64,000 nucleotides of DNA from Mesorhizobium waimense (GCF_003601975.1 NZ_QZWZ01000019.1:1-64000); one strand, 5' to 3'; shown: positions 24,646-33,543, counted from the stretch's first letter. Numbers and translations are program-made. The notes: generated by a model not told the origin, from the sequence alone.

Positions 24646-25908
24646 TCAGCCATTGTAGCGTTGGAAGACGAGCGAGGCGTTGGTGCCGCCAAAACCGAAG
24701 GAATTGGATAGCGCCACGTCGATCTGTCTGGAACGCGGCGTGTTCGGCACAAGGTCGATCGCCGTCTCGCGTTCCGGGTTGTCGAGATTGATGGTGGCCG
24801 GCGCAACGTTGTCCCTGATGGCGAGGATCGAAAAGATGGCCTCAGCCGCACCCGCTGCACCCAGCAGATGGCCGATCGACGACTTGGTCGACGACATCGA
24901 GATTTTCGACGCCGCGTTGCCGACCAACCGCTCGACGGCGCCGAGCTCGATCGTGTCGGCCATGGTCGAGGTGCCGTGCGCGTTGATGTAGTCGATGTCG
25001 GCGGGCGACAGCTTGGCCCGGTTCAGCGCCGCCGTCATGCAGCGGAACGCGCCATCGCCATCCTCGGCCGGTGCCGTGATGTGGTAGGCGTCACCAGTCA
25101 GGCCGTAGCCGGTGACCTCGGCATAGATTTTCGCGCCGCGCGCCTTGGCGTGTTCGAGCTCTTCGAGAACGACGACACCGGCGCCCTCGCCCATGACGAA
25201 GCCGTCGCGGTCGCGGTCATAGGGACGGGAGGCTTTTTCCGGTGTCTCGTTGCGCTCGGTCGACAGCGCCCGGCAGGCGGCGAAGCCGGCAAGCGAAAGC
25301 CGGGTCACCGGCGACTCGGCGCCACCGGCAAGCATCACGTCGGCATCGCCGAAGATGATCAGCCGAGCAGCATCGCCGATGGCATGCGCGCCGGTCGAGC
25401 AGGCTGTGACGACGGCGTGATTGGGGCCCTTCAGCCCGTGCCGGATCGACACTTGCCCGGACACCAGGTTGATGATGTTTCCCGGAATGAAGAACGGGCT
25501 GATGCGGCGCGGTCCGCGCTCGTGCAGGATCAGCGCGTTCTCGGCGATGCCCGCGAGGCCGCCGATGCCGGAGCCGATCATGACGCCCGTGGCGCAACGC
25601 TCCGGATCGGTCTGGGGCTCCCACCCGGAATCTTTCAGCGCTTCGTCGGCGGCCGCGATCCCGTACAGGATGAAGTCGCCGATCTTGCGCAGCTCCTTCG
25701 GCTCGAGCACGGCTTCGGGATTGAGCGTGCCATTGGAGCCGTCACCGCGCGGAATGACGTGGGCGACCTTGCAGGCAAGATCCTCCACTTCGAACTCGGT
25801 GACGCGCTTGGCGGCGCTGCGGCCGGTCAGCAGTTCCTTCCAGCTATGCTCGAAGCCCATGCCAAACGGCGAAACCAGGCCAAGGCCCGTGACGACGACA
25901 CGCCTCAT
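24646..25908 (-). CDS. fabF: 3-oxoacyl-ACP synthase II
   Basis: 420 aa with the KAS Cys-His-His triad: TACSTGAHAIGDA, NAHGTSTMADT and SSIGHLLGAAGA. Starts MRRVVVTGLGLVSPFG. It elongates acyl-ACP with malonyl-ACP. It follows acpP by 34 nt in the fabD-fabG-acpP-fabF order, the usual alphaproteobacterial cluster. Confidence 0.95.
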   Translation of the reverse strand: MRRVVVTGLGLVSPFGMGFEHSWKELLTGRSAAKRVTEFEVEDLACKVAHVIPRGDGSNGTLNPEAVLEPKELRKIGDFILYGIAAADEALKDSGWEPQTDPERCATGVMIGSGIGGLAGIAENALILHERGPRRISPFFIPGNIINLVSGQVSIRHGLKGPNHAVVTACSTGAHAIGDAARLIIFGDADVMLAGGAESPVTRLSLAGFAACRALSTERNETPEKASRPYDRDRDGFVMGEGAGVVVLEELEHAKARGAKIYAEVTGYGLTGDAYHITAPAEDGDGAFRCMTAALNRAKLSPADIDYINAHGTSTMADTIELGAVERLVGNAASKISMSSTKSSIGHLLGAAGAAEAIFSILAIRDNVAPATINLDNPERETAIDLVPNTPRSRQIDVALSNSFGFGGTNASLVFQRYNG

Positions 25909-25942
25909 CGCAGGTCCTCCCCGGTGATGCCTGCGAAAAGCC

Positions 25943-26179
25943 TCAGGCCGAGGCCTTGTCGATGTACTTCACGGCATCGCCGACGGTCAGGATGGTCTCG
26001 GCCGCATCGTCCGGGATCTCGACGCCGAATTCTTCTTCGAACGCCATGACGAGTTCGACCGTGTCGAGGCTGTCAGCGCCCAGATCGTCGATGAAGCTCG
26101 CCTGCTCCGTCACCTTGTCGGCGTCGACGCCAAGATGCTCGATGACGATCTTCTTGACGCGCTCTGCGGTGTCACTCAT
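25943..26179 (-). CDS. acpP: Acyl carrier protein
   Basis: 78 aa from the ATG at 26179 (MSDTAERVKK); a start three codons upstream is less typical. The phosphopantetheine site is DLGADS37LDTVEL. Very acidic and of standard length. It sits between fabG and fabF, and a 200-bp gap upstream probably carries its own promoter, as is common for this highly expressed gene. Confidence 0.96.
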   Translation of the reverse strand: MSDTAERVKKIVIEHLGVDADKVTEQASFIDDLGADSLDTVELVMAFEEEFGVEIPDDAAETILTVGDAVKYIDKASA

Positions 26180-26311
26180 TTGGGGCATCCTCGTCTTTTG
26201 GTTGTCTGTCTTCGTTAGCGGGCGGAATGCCGCTAATCAAGCTGAAAGATGGTCCCGCCGGAAACACAACAAACAGGACCGGTTTTTGCCCGAACCGCCG
26301 GGTTGCGGGCC

Positions 26312-26340
26312 GCATTACACGAAAAATGGCCGAGGTCCAA
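26312..26340 (-). promoter_or_regulatory. Candidate promoter for acpP
   Basis: On the minus strand TTGGAC (26340-26335) and TAATGC (26317-26312) are spaced 17 bp, about 135 nt upstream of acpP. The match is moderate. A second candidate (TTGATT-N17-TAACGA) is closer to the gene. Neither is confirmed. Confidence 0.35.
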
Positions 26341-26380
26341 GCCGAAATGGCTGTTTTCACAACCGCCGGACCTTGGTCCG

Positions 26381-27118
26381 TCAGATCATGGCCATGCCGC
26401 CATTCACATGAATGGTTTGGCCAGTCACATAGGCCGCTTCGTTGGAAGCGAGATAGGCGACCGCGGAGGCGACTTCGGCGCTGGTGCCCATGCGCCGGGT
26501 CGGGATCGCCGCCATGATCGTCTCCTTCTGTTTGTCGTTGAGCTTGTCGGTCATGGCCGATTCGATGAAGCCCGGGGCGACGCAGTTGACGGTGATGTTG
26601 CGGGTGGCGATCTCCTGCGCCAGCGACTTGGAAAAGCCGATCATGCCGGCCTTGGACGCGCAGTAGTTGGTCTGGCCGGGATTGCCTGTCACCCCGACCA
26701 CCGAGGTGATGTTGATGATGCGGCCATGCCTGCGGCGCATCATCGGATGGGTGAGCTCGCGCGTCAGCCGGAACACGGCGGTGAGGTTGACCTCCAGCAC
26801 CGCATCCCAGTCGGCATCCGACATGCGCACGAACAGGCCGTCCTTGGTGATGCCGGCATTGTTGACCAGGATGTCGACGCCTTCGAGATCGGCCTCCGCC
26901 TTCTGGCCGAGCGCCTTGACCTCGTCGCGGTCGGACAGATTGGCCGGAAACAGTTTGACCCGGTCGCCGAGCTCGGCGGCCAGCGTCTCCAGCTTCTCGA
27001 CGCGCGTGCCGTGCAGGCCGACGATGGCGCCCTGCGCATGCAGCACGCGGGCGATCGCCTCGCCGATGCCTCCGGTTGCGCCGGTGACAAGCGCCTTGCG
27101 GCCGGTCAGTTCGAACAT
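26381..27118 (-). CDS. fabG: 3-oxoacyl-ACP reductase
   Basis: 245 aa from the ATG at 27118 (MFELTGRKALVTG). Cofactor motif TGATGGIG (12-19), NNAG, catalytic S139, Y152 and K156 (NYCASK), and the C-terminal VNGGMAMI, all as in FabG. It reduces beta-ketoacyl-ACP with NADPH. It follows fabD by 60 nt. Confidence 0.95.
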   Translation of the reverse strand: MFELTGRKALVTGATGGIGEAIARVLHAQGAIVGLHGTRVEKLETLAAELGDRVKLFPANLSDRDEVKALGQKAEADLEGVDILVNNAGITKDGLFVRMSDADWDAVLEVNLTAVFRLTRELTHPMMRRRHGRIINITSVVGVTGNPGQTNYCASKAGMIGFSKSLAQEIATRNITVNCVAPGFIESAMTDKLNDKQKETIMAAIPTRRMGTSAEVASAVAYLASNEAAYVTGQTIHVNGGMAMI

Positions 27119-27178
27119 TTTTGTCTCCTGAATCTCAGAGGACACCCTTCACATGGGTGGGGTCAAATCGCCAGTGGA

Positions 27179-28120
27179 TTATGCAAGCGTCGCCAGCGCC
27201 GCCTCGACGTCTGCCGCCGTGCCGACGGCGGCGGTGGCGACATCGCGGTTGATGCGTCGTGCCAGTCCCGACAGCACCTTGCCGGCGCCGACTTCGTAGA
27301 GCATCGCAACGCCGTTGGCGCCGAACCATTCCACTGTTTCACGCCAGCGCACGCGGCCGGTCACCTGTTCGACCAGGCGGCGCGCGATCTCGTCGGGGTC
27401 GCTGGTCGGCGTGACCGTGACATTGGAGACGACGGGAACAACCGGCGCGTTCTTCGCCACGCCGGCCAGCGCCTCGCGCATGATCTCGGCCGCCGGCGCC
27501 ATCAGCGCCGAATGGAAGGGGGCCGAGACCTGCAGCATCAGCGCACGCTTGGCGCCCTTCTCGGTGCACAGTTTCGCCGCCAGTTCGACCGCGGCCCTGG
27601 CTCCCGAAATCACCAGCTGGCCGCCGCCATTGTCATTGGCGATCTGGCAGACTGAGTCTTTGGCGGCTTCAGTGCAGGCAGCTTCGACAACGGCTTGCTC
27701 CAGGCCGATGATCGCCGCCATGGCGCCCTCGCCGGCCGGCACCGCCGCCTGCATGGCGTTGCCGCGTACGCGCAGCAGCCGCGCCGCATCGGCCACCGAA
27801 ACGAAGCCGGCGGCGGCAAGGGCGGAATATTCGCCGAGCGAATGTCCGGCTACGTAAGACACCTTGTCCTTCAGCGAAAAGCCGCGCGCCTCCAGCGCCC
27901 GGATAGCGGCCAGCGACACCGCCATCAGCGCCGGCTGGGCGTTAGCGGTCAGCGTCAGCGTCTCTTCCGGGCCCTCCCAGATCAATTTCGACAGCTTTTC
28001 GCCGAGCGCGTCGTCGACTTCCTCGAAGACCTTGCGCGCTTCGGGAAAGGCATCCGCCAGGTCCTTGCCCATGCCGACAGCCTGGCTGCCCTGTCCCGGA
28101 AAGGTGAATGCGACGGCCAT
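27179..28120 (-). CDS. fabD: Malonyl-CoA:ACP transacylase
   Basis: 313 aa; N-terminal FTFPGQGSQAVGMG and the nucleophile Ser94 in GHSLGEYSA, with a catalytic His in VSAPFHSALM. It loads malonyl groups on ACP. First gene of the fabD-fabG-acpP-fabF cluster. The 278 bp upstream, shared with the divergent membrane enzyme, shows no gene. Confidence 0.95.
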   Translation of the reverse strand: MAVAFTFPGQGSQAVGMGKDLADAFPEARKVFEEVDDALGEKLSKLIWEGPEETLTLTANAQPALMAVSLAAIRALEARGFSLKDKVSYVAGHSLGEYSALAAAGFVSVADAARLLRVRGNAMQAAVPAGEGAMAAIIGLEQAVVEAACTEAAKDSVCQIANDNGGGQLVISGARAAVELAAKLCTEKGAKRALMLQVSAPFHSALMAPAAEIMREALAGVAKNAPVVPVVSNVTVTPTSDPDEIARRLVEQVTGRVRWRETVEWFGANGVAMLYEVGAGKVLSGLARRINRDVATAAVGTAADVEAALATLA

Positions 28121-28398
28121 TTTGGCTTCTCCAGAGGCTGGTTTTTCCCTGCCTGTGACGCAAGGCGGACGGCCAAGTCAAGCCCGCGGGCAGCGTTTCA
28201 GCCTTCGTTGCGGCCGGAAAAACCGGCCGAGTCCCTGTTCCGAAAGCCTTTTTGGCGATCACACCTGATGAAAACCGCTCACGAATCGTTTGCTGGCTCT
28301 TCTTATTTTCGCCACAGCCGCTAGCTTTTGCATGACAGTTCTATGACAGATCAGTGACGCGAGTGGAAAGACGCGTTGCGTGGGCCGGGGGAAGTGAA

Positions 28399-30324
28399 GT
28401 GGCAAGGATCAGGAAAGGCGTGACCAAACCCGCGCCACAGTTTCTGGAAGGCGATCCGTCCACCGGCTATCTGCCGGGGCGGAAGTGGCCCGTCGTCCGC
28501 TATGGCCTGATCAGCCTGCTCGCCTCCGCCATACTGGTTTTTGCCATCGAATGGATCGTGCGCGGCGACTTTTACGGCACGGTCGGCTTCTTCCTGCAGC
28601 CCTTCAAACCGGGCTGGACCACCATCATCGTCTTCGCGCTGGTGCTGGTCGGTCTCGATGCCGTACTCGGCCGCAGCCACCAGAGCCTGATGATCGTGGC
28701 GCCGCTGACGCTGGTGCTGGCCTTTGTCGGTCATCAGAAATCGCACTATCTCGGCGACCCGCTCTATCCGACCGATTTCCTGTATTCCAGGCAGATCATG
28801 TCGCTGATGCCGCTATTGGTGCGCGAGCGGCCGATGACTGCTCTCGCCATCGCGATCGGCATCGTCGGCGGCCTGTCGTTGCTCGTCTATGGCTGGCGGC
28901 AGTGGCGGCGCCGGGTTCCGATCCTCAGCCGCAAGGGCCGTCTCGCCAGGCTGACGCTGACCGTGCCGCTGCTCGCCTTCTTCGTCTCGATCATGGACTA
29001 CGCCACCTTCTCGTGGACCCGCGACCGGCTGCAGATCATCCCGATCATGTGGGACCAGAAGGAAAACTACGCGTCCAACGGGTTCGCGCTGGCCTTCGCG
29101 CTCAATGTGCCGATGGCGCATGTCTCGGCGCCGGCGGGCTACTCCGACAAGGCGATCGCGGCGATCGACAGGCCCGGAGTGACGGCATCGGTGCCGGCCG
29201 AGAAGCCCGACATCATCATCGTCATGAGCGAATCCTTCTGGGATCCGACCAAGCTGCCCGGCGTCACCATCACGCCGGATCCGATCCCCAATGTGCGGGC
29301 GCTGCGCTCGGGCTACATGTTCTCGCCTGAATTCGGCGGCATGACCGCAAACATCGAGTTCGAGGCGTTGACCGGCTTTTCCAATGCCTTCCTGCCGGCC
29401 GGCAGCATCCCCTACCAGCAATATGTGCGCTCGCCGACGCCTTCGCTGGCCACCTTCCTGAAGAGCGAAGGCTACAGGGCGCGCGCCATTCACCCCGGCA
29501 CCAACTGGTTCTGGAACCGTGGCGCGGTCTATGCCGATTTCGGCTTCAACGATTTCCGCTCGGAAGAGACGCTGCCGCCGATGCAGAAGCGCGGACCGCT
29601 GGCTTCCGATGCAGCAATGACAGACGAGATCATCCGCGAGGCCGATGCCAGCGAAGACCCGGTCTTCTTCTTCGCCGTCAGCCTGCAGAACCACGGCCCC
29701 TACGAGCCGTATCGCTATTACAATCCGACCCACAAGGTGCAGGCGCCGATCAGCACTTGGGCGCGGGAATCGCTGCTCAGCTACACCGAAGGCTCCGCCG
29801 ATGCAGACCGCGGCCTAGAGCGCCTGATCGAGTGGGCCAGGAAACGCGAGCGGCCGACGGTGATCGCCTTTTTTGGCGACCATCTGCCGCCGCTCGGACC
29901 GGTCTATGTCGAGACGGGATTCATGAAAGACAATGTCGCGCCGCGCAAGGAACCGGCCGACCAGATGCTGGAGCATCACCAGACGCCGTTGATCATCTGG
30001 TCGAACCGCACCGGTCCGGCCGAGGACATGGGCGCGGTCAGCCCGGCCTTCCTGCCCTATCACATCCTGACCACGGCCGGCATCACGCACCCCTATTACA
30101 CCGGCTTCCTCGGCGCGCTGCGCGAACGCTACCGCGTCGTCGACCGCAACCTTCTCTTGACGCCGGCCGGCGAGGCGACGCCCGACTGGGCGCGACAGAA
30201 GAAGATCGACCCGGCGATCAACGATTTCCGCCTGCTGCAATACGACATGATGTTCGGCAAGCGCCGCGCGGCGCCCGACTTCTTCCCCGAAACGGTCGAC
30301 AAGGCGGTCGCCCACACCAGCTGA
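28399..30324 (+). CDS. LTA synthase/OpgB-like membrane sulfatase-fold transferase
   Basis: About 641 aa from the GTG at 28399, which has a strong GGGGGAAG ribosome-binding site; a GTG at 28354 would add 15 residues. Four to five N-terminal TM segments lead into an extracytoplasmic alkaline-phosphatase-superfamily domain: MSESFWDP (metal), FGGMTANIEFEALTGF (the Thr nucleophile of LtaS-type enzymes), AIHPGTNWFWNR, and AFFGDHLPPLG with the metal Asp-His. Family members transfer phosphoglycerol to polymers or glucans. In rhizobia the likely acceptor is cyclic beta-glucan or another envelope glycan (inference). Monocistronic, followed by an inserted IS. Confidence 0.8.
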   Translation: MARIRKGVTKPAPQFLEGDPSTGYLPGRKWPVVRYGLISLLASAILVFAIEWIVRGDFYGTVGFFLQPFKPGWTTIIVFALVLVGLDAVLGRSHQSLMIVAPLTLVLAFVGHQKSHYLGDPLYPTDFLYSRQIMSLMPLLVRERPMTALAIAIGIVGGLSLLVYGWRQWRRRVPILSRKGRLARLTLTVPLLAFFVSIMDYATFSWTRDRLQIIPIMWDQKENYASNGFALAFALNVPMAHVSAPAGYSDKAIAAIDRPGVTASVPAEKPDIIIVMSESFWDPTKLPGVTITPDPIPNVRALRSGYMFSPEFGGMTANIEFEALTGFSNAFLPAGSIPYQQYVRSPTPSLATFLKSEGYRARAIHPGTNWFWNRGAVYADFGFNDFRSEETLPPMQKRGPLASDAAMTDEIIREADASEDPVFFFAVSLQNHGPYEPYRYYNPTHKVQAPISTWARESLLSYTEGSADADRGLERLIEWARKRERPTVIAFFGDHLPPLGPVYVETGFMKDNVAPRKEPADQMLEHHQTPLIIWSNRTGPAEDMGAVSPAFLPYHILTTAGITHPYYTGFLGALRERYRVVDRNLLLTPAGEATPDWARQKKIDPAINDFRLLQYDMMFGKRRAAPDFFPETVDKAVAHTS

Positions 30325-30365
30325 GCCTGGTGTCTTCGGCCCTGCGACGCCAAGGACGCGGTCTG

Positions 30366-30381
30366 CAACGCCGCCCGGCCT
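30366..30381 (+). repeat. Left copy of 16-bp target-site duplication of IS
   Basis: CAACGCCGCCCGGCCT, identical to 31719-31734. The two copies flank the IS directly, so they mark the target duplication and the insertion point 42 bp after the sulfatase-fold gene. Confidence 0.88.
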
Positions 30382-31718
30382 GTCGGGAGCTAGTCAAGTT
30401 GTCCGGTTTGGTAGCACATCATTTGTCCGCTTCAGTTTTGCGTCGAAGCGGTTCACGCGGCTTTGCCGGTACAGCGTGGCTCTTGGATTGCGGCGCCGTC
30501 GGGCATGTATCGAGCAATGCAGCGTGGCCCATGGAAGACCGCGAGCGTCCCATCCGGGTAGTGCCTGATCTTGACCGTTGCTTTGACGAAGTGATGTCGG
30601 ATCGGGCTGTGCGGGAGCTGCAATCGCAGCCGCGCGAAGGCGACTGTGTTGTCGCGGGCAACAACGCGCTCCTCCTCGATGCACAGGATCTGCGCCAGTT
30701 GCTGCGGGTCGGCGGCGACAAAGGCGCTGTCTTCAACCGTGGCCGGCCTGGCGAAGCGGGCGTTGTGAGCCGGCAGATAGGTCTGTGCGATGAAGTGGTT
30801 GGCGGCCTGGATATCAGCAATGCCGGCTAGTGCCAGCTCCTTGGGCAGCCGGTCCTGCAAGGTGGAGAACATCCGCTCGGAGCGTCTGGCTTCAGGCGAA
30901 TAGGCCGCGATATGCTCGATGCCCAGGTGCCGCAGCGCCCGCCCGACTTGGGTCAGCCGGCTCTTGTCGACCGCCTCGCCGGCCTTGAGCGTCACGAAAT
31001 AATGGCTGCCGCGATCGGTGTAGAGGCTCGACGGCAATCCCTTGGCGACAAAGGTCTCCAGAAGGCCCTGCAAGCTCGACGCCGTGCCTTCCTCCTCAAT
31101 CAGGAAGGCCGAATAGATCGTGCTCGTCGCGTCGTCCAGCGTCACGATCAGGTCGAGCATCGGCTGGCTTTCAAGCCAGGCATGCCGGCTGCCAGCCTGA
31201 TGCAGCATCATCCCCTCGCATGGCTTCCTTTCGCGCTTGCGCCGGTGAGCACCGCGCCGCTTGGCCCGTTCCACAAGGCCCGCCGCGTGAAGCTGCGTCT
31301 TGATGAAGGTGTAGCCCCAGCTGAAGTTGTGATCGCGCAGCAGGTGCTCGTGGAAATGCTTCACATTCCACCCAAGGTAACGATGACGATAAAGTTCCAG
31401 CATCTCTTCAAGCGCTTCCGCAGGCACCCGACGCGTCGAAATCTTGCCCAAACGCCGATCAAGCAACCCAGCTTCCCCAGCCTCTTCGTAGCGGTCGCGA
31501 TAACGCCGAAACTGCCGTTCCGACATGCCAAGCAACTCACCAGCCTCCATCATCGAAAGATCGCCGCCATTCCAACGGCTCAAAACGTCCCGAAACTTCT
31601 GCATTCTCCGGCCCTGTAGCCATGCTGTCCGTCTCATCCTCAGCCTCCATCGGGCTGCAGATAAAACCGGACAACTCATGTGCTACCTAATCCGGACAAC
31701 TCATGTGCTTACGACACA
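30382..31718 (-). mobile_element. Complete ISNCY/IS1202-type insertion sequence
   Basis: About 1.34 kb bounded by a 16-bp direct repeat. Each end holds two copies of a TTGTCCG motif around a shared GGTAGCACAT: 30398-30427 at the left, and inverted at 31663-31702 at the right. This repeated-motif end structure is probably the transposase binding site. The single transposase gene fills the element. The intact frame, clear inverted ends and exact target duplication suggest a fairly recent insertion. Target duplications of this size occur in parts of the IS1202 group. Confidence 0.88.
30453..31637 (-). CDS. ISNCY/IS1202-type DDE transposase
   Basis: About 394 aa from the ATG at 31637 (MRRTAWLQGRRMQKF); the frame is open to 31679. 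The N-terminal helix-turn-helix (MEAGELLGMSERQFRRYRDRY) recognises the ends; a DDE/RNase H-like core follows, with the first Asp probably in LDLIVTLDDAT, the second in LYTDRGSHYF and the Glu in the SPEARRSERM region. No frameshift or stop, so it is probably active. The assigned family is from memory of similar proteins. Confidence 0.85.
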   Translation of the reverse strand: MRRTAWLQGRRMQKFRDVLSRWNGGDLSMMEAGELLGMSERQFRRYRDRYEEAGEAGLLDRRLGKISTRRVPAEALEEMLELYRHRYLGWNVKHFHEHLLRDHNFSWGYTFIKTQLHAAGLVERAKRRGAHRRKRERKPCEGMMLHQAGSRHAWLESQPMLDLIVTLDDATSTIYSAFLIEEEGTASSLQGLLETFVAKGLPSSLYTDRGSHYFVTLKAGEAVDKSRLTQVGRALRHLGIEHIAAYSPEARRSERMFSTLQDRLPKELALAGIADIQAANHFIAQTYLPAHNARFARPATVEDSAFVAADPQQLAQILCIEEERVVARDNTVAFARLRLQLPHSPIRHHFVKATVKIRHYPDGTLAVFHGPRCIARYMPDGAAIQEPRCTGKAA

Positions 31719-31734
31719 CAACGCCGCCCGGCCT
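31719..31734 (+). repeat. Right copy of 16-bp IS target-site duplication
   Basis: Identical to 30366-30381. Its last base is the first base of the putative -35 box of the rpsF operon. Confidence 0.88.
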
Positions 31735-31761
31735 TGCCTTCCCCGGGAATTGCTGTATAGA
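31734..31761 (+). promoter_or_regulatory. Probable promoter of rpsF-rpsR-rplI
   Basis: TTGCCT (31734-31739), a 16-bp spacer and TATAGA (31756-31761) make a good alphaproteobacterial housekeeping promoter, giving a leader of about 225 nt before rpsF. The IS sits immediately upstream of the -35 box, so the core is kept but any upstream activating sequence is displaced by 1.35 kb. Confidence 0.6.
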
Positions 31762-31992
31762 CGCCCGCAATCTGCCGGTCCTTGCTGGGGGCTGAACGGA
31801 GGGCCGTTGCTTTTTTCGAAAAGCGGTGTGTGAAGCCAGAAGCGCTTCCGCCTCCCGTGTCTCCGCTCTCGACCGTCTCGAAATGCTCCTTTCTTCCCGC
31901 CCCCCCTTTACCGGGGATCAGCGGCCAGAGAAGTTGCAGAGGCTTTTGCCGCGAGGATCCGGGAGAGAAACGAAGAAAGGCACTGATACACT

Positions 31993-32493
31993 ATGGCTCT
32001 TTACGAACATGTGTTCCTTGCCCGGCAGGACCTCTCGCAGCAGCAGGTCGATGCGCTTGTCGAACAGTACAAGGGCGTCATCTCCGCGAATGGCGGGTCC
32101 ATCGGCCGGGTCGAGAACTGGGGACTGAAGTCCCTCACCTACCGGGTCAACAAGAACCGGAAGGCATACTACACGCTTATGGACCTCAACTGCCCGCCGG
32201 CAGCGCTCAACGAGATGGAGCGCCAGATGGGCCTGTCCGAGGACGTGCTGCGCTTCCTGACCGTCAAGGTCGAGGCGCATGAGGAAGGCCCGTCGGCCAT
32301 GATGCAGAAGCGCGAAGAGCGCTCGGAACGCGGCGGCTTCGGCGACCGCGACCGTGGCGATCGTGGTCCGCGCTCGTTCGGCGACCGCGATCGCGGCGAC
32401 CGTGGCGATCGTCCGCCGCGCTCGTTCGGCGACGCCGGTGGCGATCGTGGTCCGCGCCGTCCGCGCGAAGGCCTTGAAGGGGGTGCAGAATAA
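31993..32493 (+). CDS. rpsF: 30S ribosomal protein S6 (bS6) with long charged tail
   Basis: 166 aa. Residues 1-100 are a standard S6 (MALYEHVFLARQDLSQQQVD, and the GLKSLTYRVNKNRKAYY strand). The C-terminal tail from about residue 105 is an Arg/Asp/Gly repeat of DRGDRGPRSFGD-like units, disordered, as in many rhizobia. S6 binds S18 on the platform of the small subunit. Its TAA overlaps the ATG of rpsR (TAATG). Confidence 0.95.
   Translation: MALYEHVFLARQDLSQQQVDALVEQYKGVISANGGSIGRVENWGLKSLTYRVNKNRKAYYTLMDLNCPPAALNEMERQMGLSEDVLRFLTVKVEAHEEGPSAMMQKREERSERGGFGDRDRGDRGPRSFGDRDRGDRGDRPPRSFGDAGGDRGPRRPREGLEGGAE
32335..32465 (+). repeat. rpsF: In-frame tandem repeats in rpsF C-terminal tail
   Basis: The DNA repeats GGCGACCGCGATCG-like units, with CCGCGCTCGTTCGGCGAC occurring twice exactly. 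The encoded tail alternates GDRDRGDRG and PRSFGD. Such tracts can expand or contract by slippage. Confidence 0.75.
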
Positions 32494-32741
32494 TGGTCGA
32501 CATCAATCAGATCCCGACCCGGCGCCCGTTCCATCGCCGCCGCAAGACCTGCCCGTTCTCCGGCGCCAACGCGCCCAAGATCGACTACAAGGACGTGCGT
32601 CTTTTGCAGCGCTACATTTCCGAGCGCGGCAAGATCGTGCCGTCGCGCATCACCGCCGTCAGCCAGAAGAAGCAGCGCGAACTCGCCAAGGCGATCAAGC
32701 GCGCCCGCTTCCTCGGCCTGCTGCCCTACGTGGTTCGCTAA
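32493..32741 (+). CDS. rpsR: 30S ribosomal protein S18 (bS18)
   Basis: 82 aa, with the typical RRKTCPFSG start, IDYKDVRLLQRYISERGKIVPSRIT core and KRARFLGLLPYV end. Binds 16S rRNA as a heterodimer with S6. Translationally coupled to rpsF. A hairpin with a T-run follows 10 nt after the stop codon. Confidence 0.97.
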   Translation: MVDINQIPTRRPFHRRRKTCPFSGANAPKIDYKDVRLLQRYISERGKIVPSRITAVSQKKQRELAKAIKRARFLGLLPYVVR

Positions 32742-32751
32742 TCTCTCTGAT

Positions 32752-32777
32752 GCGGGCGGCTCGCCGCCCGCTCTTTT
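32752..32777 (+). terminator. Rho-independent terminator/attenuator between rpsR and rplI
   Basis: GCGGGCGG-CTCG-CCGCCCGC (8-bp GC stem, 4-nt loop, 32752-32771) is followed by TCTTTT. It sits inside the rpsF-rpsR-rplI operon, so it is probably partial, lowering rplI transcription relative to the upstream genes. Confidence 0.75.
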
Positions 32778-32958
32778 CCCACGGCGACGGGCGCCGCAGG
32801 GTTGAACGTCAAATCCCGGGTTGAGGTGAAAAGCCTCTAACTGCCGCGACAGGCAGGACAGCGACACCGGCGGCAACGCCCCTTTTGCTTCCTGACCTGT
32901 TCCAGACCAATTCGGCGCCGAGCCCCTGCGATGGGCGCCCAAACGAAGGAACAAAACC

Positions 32959-33543
32959 ATGGAAGTCATTCTTCTCGAACGCGTTTCCCGCCTCGGCCAG
33001 ATGGGCGACACCGTCAAGGTCAAGGACGGCTTTGCCCGCAATTTCCTGCTGCCGCAGGGCAAGGCGCTGCGCGCCAACGACGCCAACAAGAAGAAGTTCG
33101 AAGGCCAGCGCGCCCAGCTCGAAGCCCGTAACCTAGAGCGCAAGTCGGAAGCCGCGCAGGTTGCCGAGAAGCTCGACGGCAAGAGCTTCATCGCCGTGCG
33201 TTCGGCCGGCGAGACCGGCCAGCTGTACGGTTCGGTGTCGACCCGCGACATCGCCGACCTGCTGACCGCGGAAGGTTTTACGGTCAACCGCAACCAGATC
33301 CAGCTCAACCAGCCGATCAAGACGATCGGGGTGACCAATGTGGCGATCGCGCTGCATCCGGAAGTCGAGGTCACCATCACGCTGAACATCGCCCGCACGG
33401 CGGACGAAGCGGAGCGTCAGGCCAAGGGCGAGACGCTGACCACCGCCGAAGCCATCTATGGCGAAGACATCAACGACAATGCGCGGCCGGAGAACTTCTT
33501 CGACCCGAACGCCGAGTTCGAAGGCGGCGAAGAAAACGCCTGA
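32959..33543 (+). CDS. rplI: 50S ribosomal protein L9 (bL9)
   Basis: 194 aa, with the L9 N-terminal MEVILLERVSRLGQMGDTVKVKDGFARNFLLP, the long connecting helix and the C-terminal domain (TIGVTNVAIALHPEVEV). The tail of about 45 residues is acidic (ends FEGGEENA) and typical of rhizobia. L9 contacts 23S rRNA and affects translational fidelity. It lies 217 bp after rpsR, beyond the internal hairpin. The RBS (GAAGGAACAAAACC) is strong. Confidence 0.96.
   Translation: MEVILLERVSRLGQMGDTVKVKDGFARNFLLPQGKALRANDANKKKFEGQRAQLEARNLERKSEAAQVAEKLDGKSFIAVRSAGETGQLYGSVSTRDIADLLTAEGFTVNRNQIQLNQPIKTIGVTNVAIALHPEVEVTITLNIARTADEAERQAKGETLTTAEAIYGEDINDNARPENFFDPNAEFEGGEENA

Noticed and set aside
32335..32465. 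Possible CRISPR-like repeat
   Set aside because: These are in-frame tandem repeats of the S6 tail without spacers; no CRISPR array is present in the window.
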